64,000 nt of DNA from MAG-121220-bin8 sp002700465. GTDB lineage: Bacteria > Bacteroidota > Bacteroidia > Flavobacteriales > Flavobacteriaceae. Under the pieces are notes generated by a model. It made no database searches, had not been told where the DNA came from, and worked only from the letters and a program-made list of their open reading frames with translations. A program made the translations under genes and the position numbers. The stretch is from positions 372,001 through 436,000 of the forward strand of contig CALSTO010000001.1 of NCBI GenBank assembly GCA_943789295.1, in the 5' to 3' direction. Below, piece after piece: positions 63,087 to 64,000 of this stretch (position 1 is its first letter; every line of letters begins with the position of its first letter).

Positions 63087-63808
63087 AAGATAGTAAACTT
63101 GATATACTTGCTTTTGGTGCTCATCCAGATGATGTAGAACTTGGATGTGGTGGAACAATAGCTAAAGAAATTCATAATGGAAAGAAAGTAGGGATTATTG
63201 ATTTGACAAGAGGAGAATTAGGAACAAGAGGTGATGTTAAAACAAGGGATATTGAATCAAACAAAGCTTCAAAAATACTAGGCGTAGAAATCAGAGAAAA
63301 TTTAAATTTTAGAGATGGTTTCTTTATAAATGATGAGTTTCATCAGTTAGAAATAATTAAAATTTTAAGAAAATATAGACCAGAGATAGTATTGTGCAAT
63401 GCACAAGATGACAGGCACATCGATCATCCAAAAGGAGCAAATCTTGTTAGTAATGCATGCTTTTTAAGTGGTTTGAGAAAAATTGTAACTAAATCGCACG
63501 ATTTAACTCAAATAGAATGGCGTCCCAAAAATGTTTATCATTATATTCAGTGGAAAAATTCTAACCCGGATTTTTTAGTAGATATTTCTGGTCATATTGA
63601 AACTAAAACAAATGCTATCAAAGCATATTCAAGTCAGTTTTTTGATCCAAATAGTAATGAGCCAGAAACATTAATTAGTAGTAAAAATTTTGTTAATAAT
63701 GTGATTAATAGATCTGCTGACTTGGGTAGATTAATAAATGTAGAGCATGCTGAGGGTTTTACATCAAATAAGTCAATCGGAGTAAATGATCTACATAGTC
63801 TTATATAA
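63083..63808 (+). CDS. bshB1: Bacillithiol biosynthesis deacetylase BshB1
   Basis: A 241-residue zinc N-deacetylase of the LmbE/PIG-L family. The metal site is in AFGAHPDDVELGCGGTIA and the later NAQDDRHIDHPKG. RGELGTRGDVKTRD and the C-terminal region fit BshB1, which removes acetate from GlcNAc-malate during bacillithiol synthesis, the low-molecular-weight thiol of many Bacteroidota. Its ATG overlaps the preceding PLP gene by four bases; sharing a run with a peroxidase and a sulfur amino acid enzyme suggests thiol metabolism. Confidence 0.93.
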   Translation: MKDSKLDILAFGAHPDDVELGCGGTIAKEIHNGKKVGIIDLTRGELGTRGDVKTRDIESNKASKILGVEIRENLNFRDGFFINDEFHQLEIIKILRKYRPEIVLCNAQDDRHIDHPKGANLVSNACFLSGLRKIVTKSHDLTQIEWRPKNVYHYIQWKNSNPDFLVDISGHIETKTNAIKAYSSQFFDPNSNEPETLISSKNFVNNVINRSADLGRLINVEHAEGFTSNKSIGVNDLHSLI

Positions 63809-64000
63809 ATATATAAGCCCAATAAATAAGTAGTCCTTGAATTGGTAATCGAATTATTGTCCCAATTACATTTTTTTTCTTTTTGATTGAGATTTGCAAG
63901 TGATAAACGTTGGCGGGAAATACTAGTATTAATAATATTATTATCCCAATAGCAGAAATTGATCTTGTGTTTTCTAAAATAAGTCCAAGTGCTAATCCTA
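63801..64000 (-). CDS. DoxX-like membrane protein, 5' end beyond the window (partial)
   Basis: The C-terminal ~65 codons of a small membrane protein: a hydrophobic helix, the PANVYHLQ motif and the ending IRLPIQGLLIYWAYIF, typical of the DoxX-like family. The start lies off the right edge. It overlaps the end of bshB1 by eight bases in convergent orientation. Confidence 0.7.
   Translation of the reverse strand, partial: GLALGLILENTRSISAIGIIILLILVFPANVYHLQISIKKKKNVIGTIIRLPIQGLLIYWAYIFI

Overview
The window comes from a marine, light-using member of the Flavobacteriia (Bacteroidota) with a small, tightly packed genome. The DNA is very AT-rich. Genes abut or overlap, most start codons lack a Shine-Dalgarno sequence, and several promoters match the Bacteroidota form TTG-N20-TAnnTTTG. 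Typical Bacteroidota proteins include the OstA-like protein, SecDF fusion, DUF4293 protein, archaeal-type ProRS, bacillithiol deacetylase BshB1 and a Rho with an inserted charged linker. A proteorhodopsin with Met at the tuning site, a Blh oxygenase and a lycopene cyclase indicate a sunlit marine flavobacterium. No phage, insertion sequence or CRISPR array was seen.

Layout. 1-8481 (minus) is one run: TrmH-type methyltransferase, M48 protease, RelA/SpoT, Fur, PurA, OstA-like protein and a class III aminotransferase cut by the window edge. 8582-15124 (mostly plus) holds ornithine aminotransferase, cysteine desulfurase, an M23 peptidase (minus), a coiled-coil protein, ZapA, a 6S RNA candidate and RNase Y. 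15121-22834 is the most accessory-looking part: a sulfatase and a sialate O-acetylesterase facing away from each other, a TetR regulator, a secreted protein of unknown function, an NTF2-like protein and a VWA/AAA+ ATPase pair.

22882-29556 holds the light module: Blh (minus), proteorhodopsin (plus) with its own terminator, then lycopene cyclase, an M28 membrane peptidase, a Kazal-type lipoprotein and a CDP-alcohol phosphatidyltransferase. Blh cleaves beta-carotene made by CrtY into the retinal needed by the rhodopsin. The earlier carotenoid genes (crtE, crtB, crtI) are not in this window. A large zinc metalloprotease follows, then tmRNA and KdsA (both minus).

33513-47142 is housekeeping: TypA, FtsE, AsnB (frameshifted), GyrB, malate dehydrogenase, SecDF, and a minus-strand Lgt-YidD-CysS-FolE block. 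47188-49867 encodes an outer-membrane barrel and a Trp/Tyr/Gly-rich lipoprotein broken by a frameshift in a hexanucleotide repeat. 49934-58582 holds ProRS, tRNA-Glu, ribosomal protein S20, Rho, DUF4293, a phosphoesterase, TruA, an MsbA-like exporter, CdaA and FolP. 58656-63808 is a plus-strand run: DUF1599, a DppB-like permease, TpiA, ClpS, a glutathione-peroxidase-like lipoprotein, a frameshifted Cys/Met PLP enzyme and BshB1. A DoxX-like protein enters from the right edge.

Most of the window is ordinary conserved flavobacterial chromosome. I found no clear new defence or mobile system. The points most worth a second look are the rhodopsin's glycine at the carotenoid-antenna position, the peptidase/Kazal-inhibitor coupling behind crtY, the 6S RNA candidate beside zapA, the uncharacterised secreted protein at 18892-19698, and three single-base frameshifts in otherwise intact genes.
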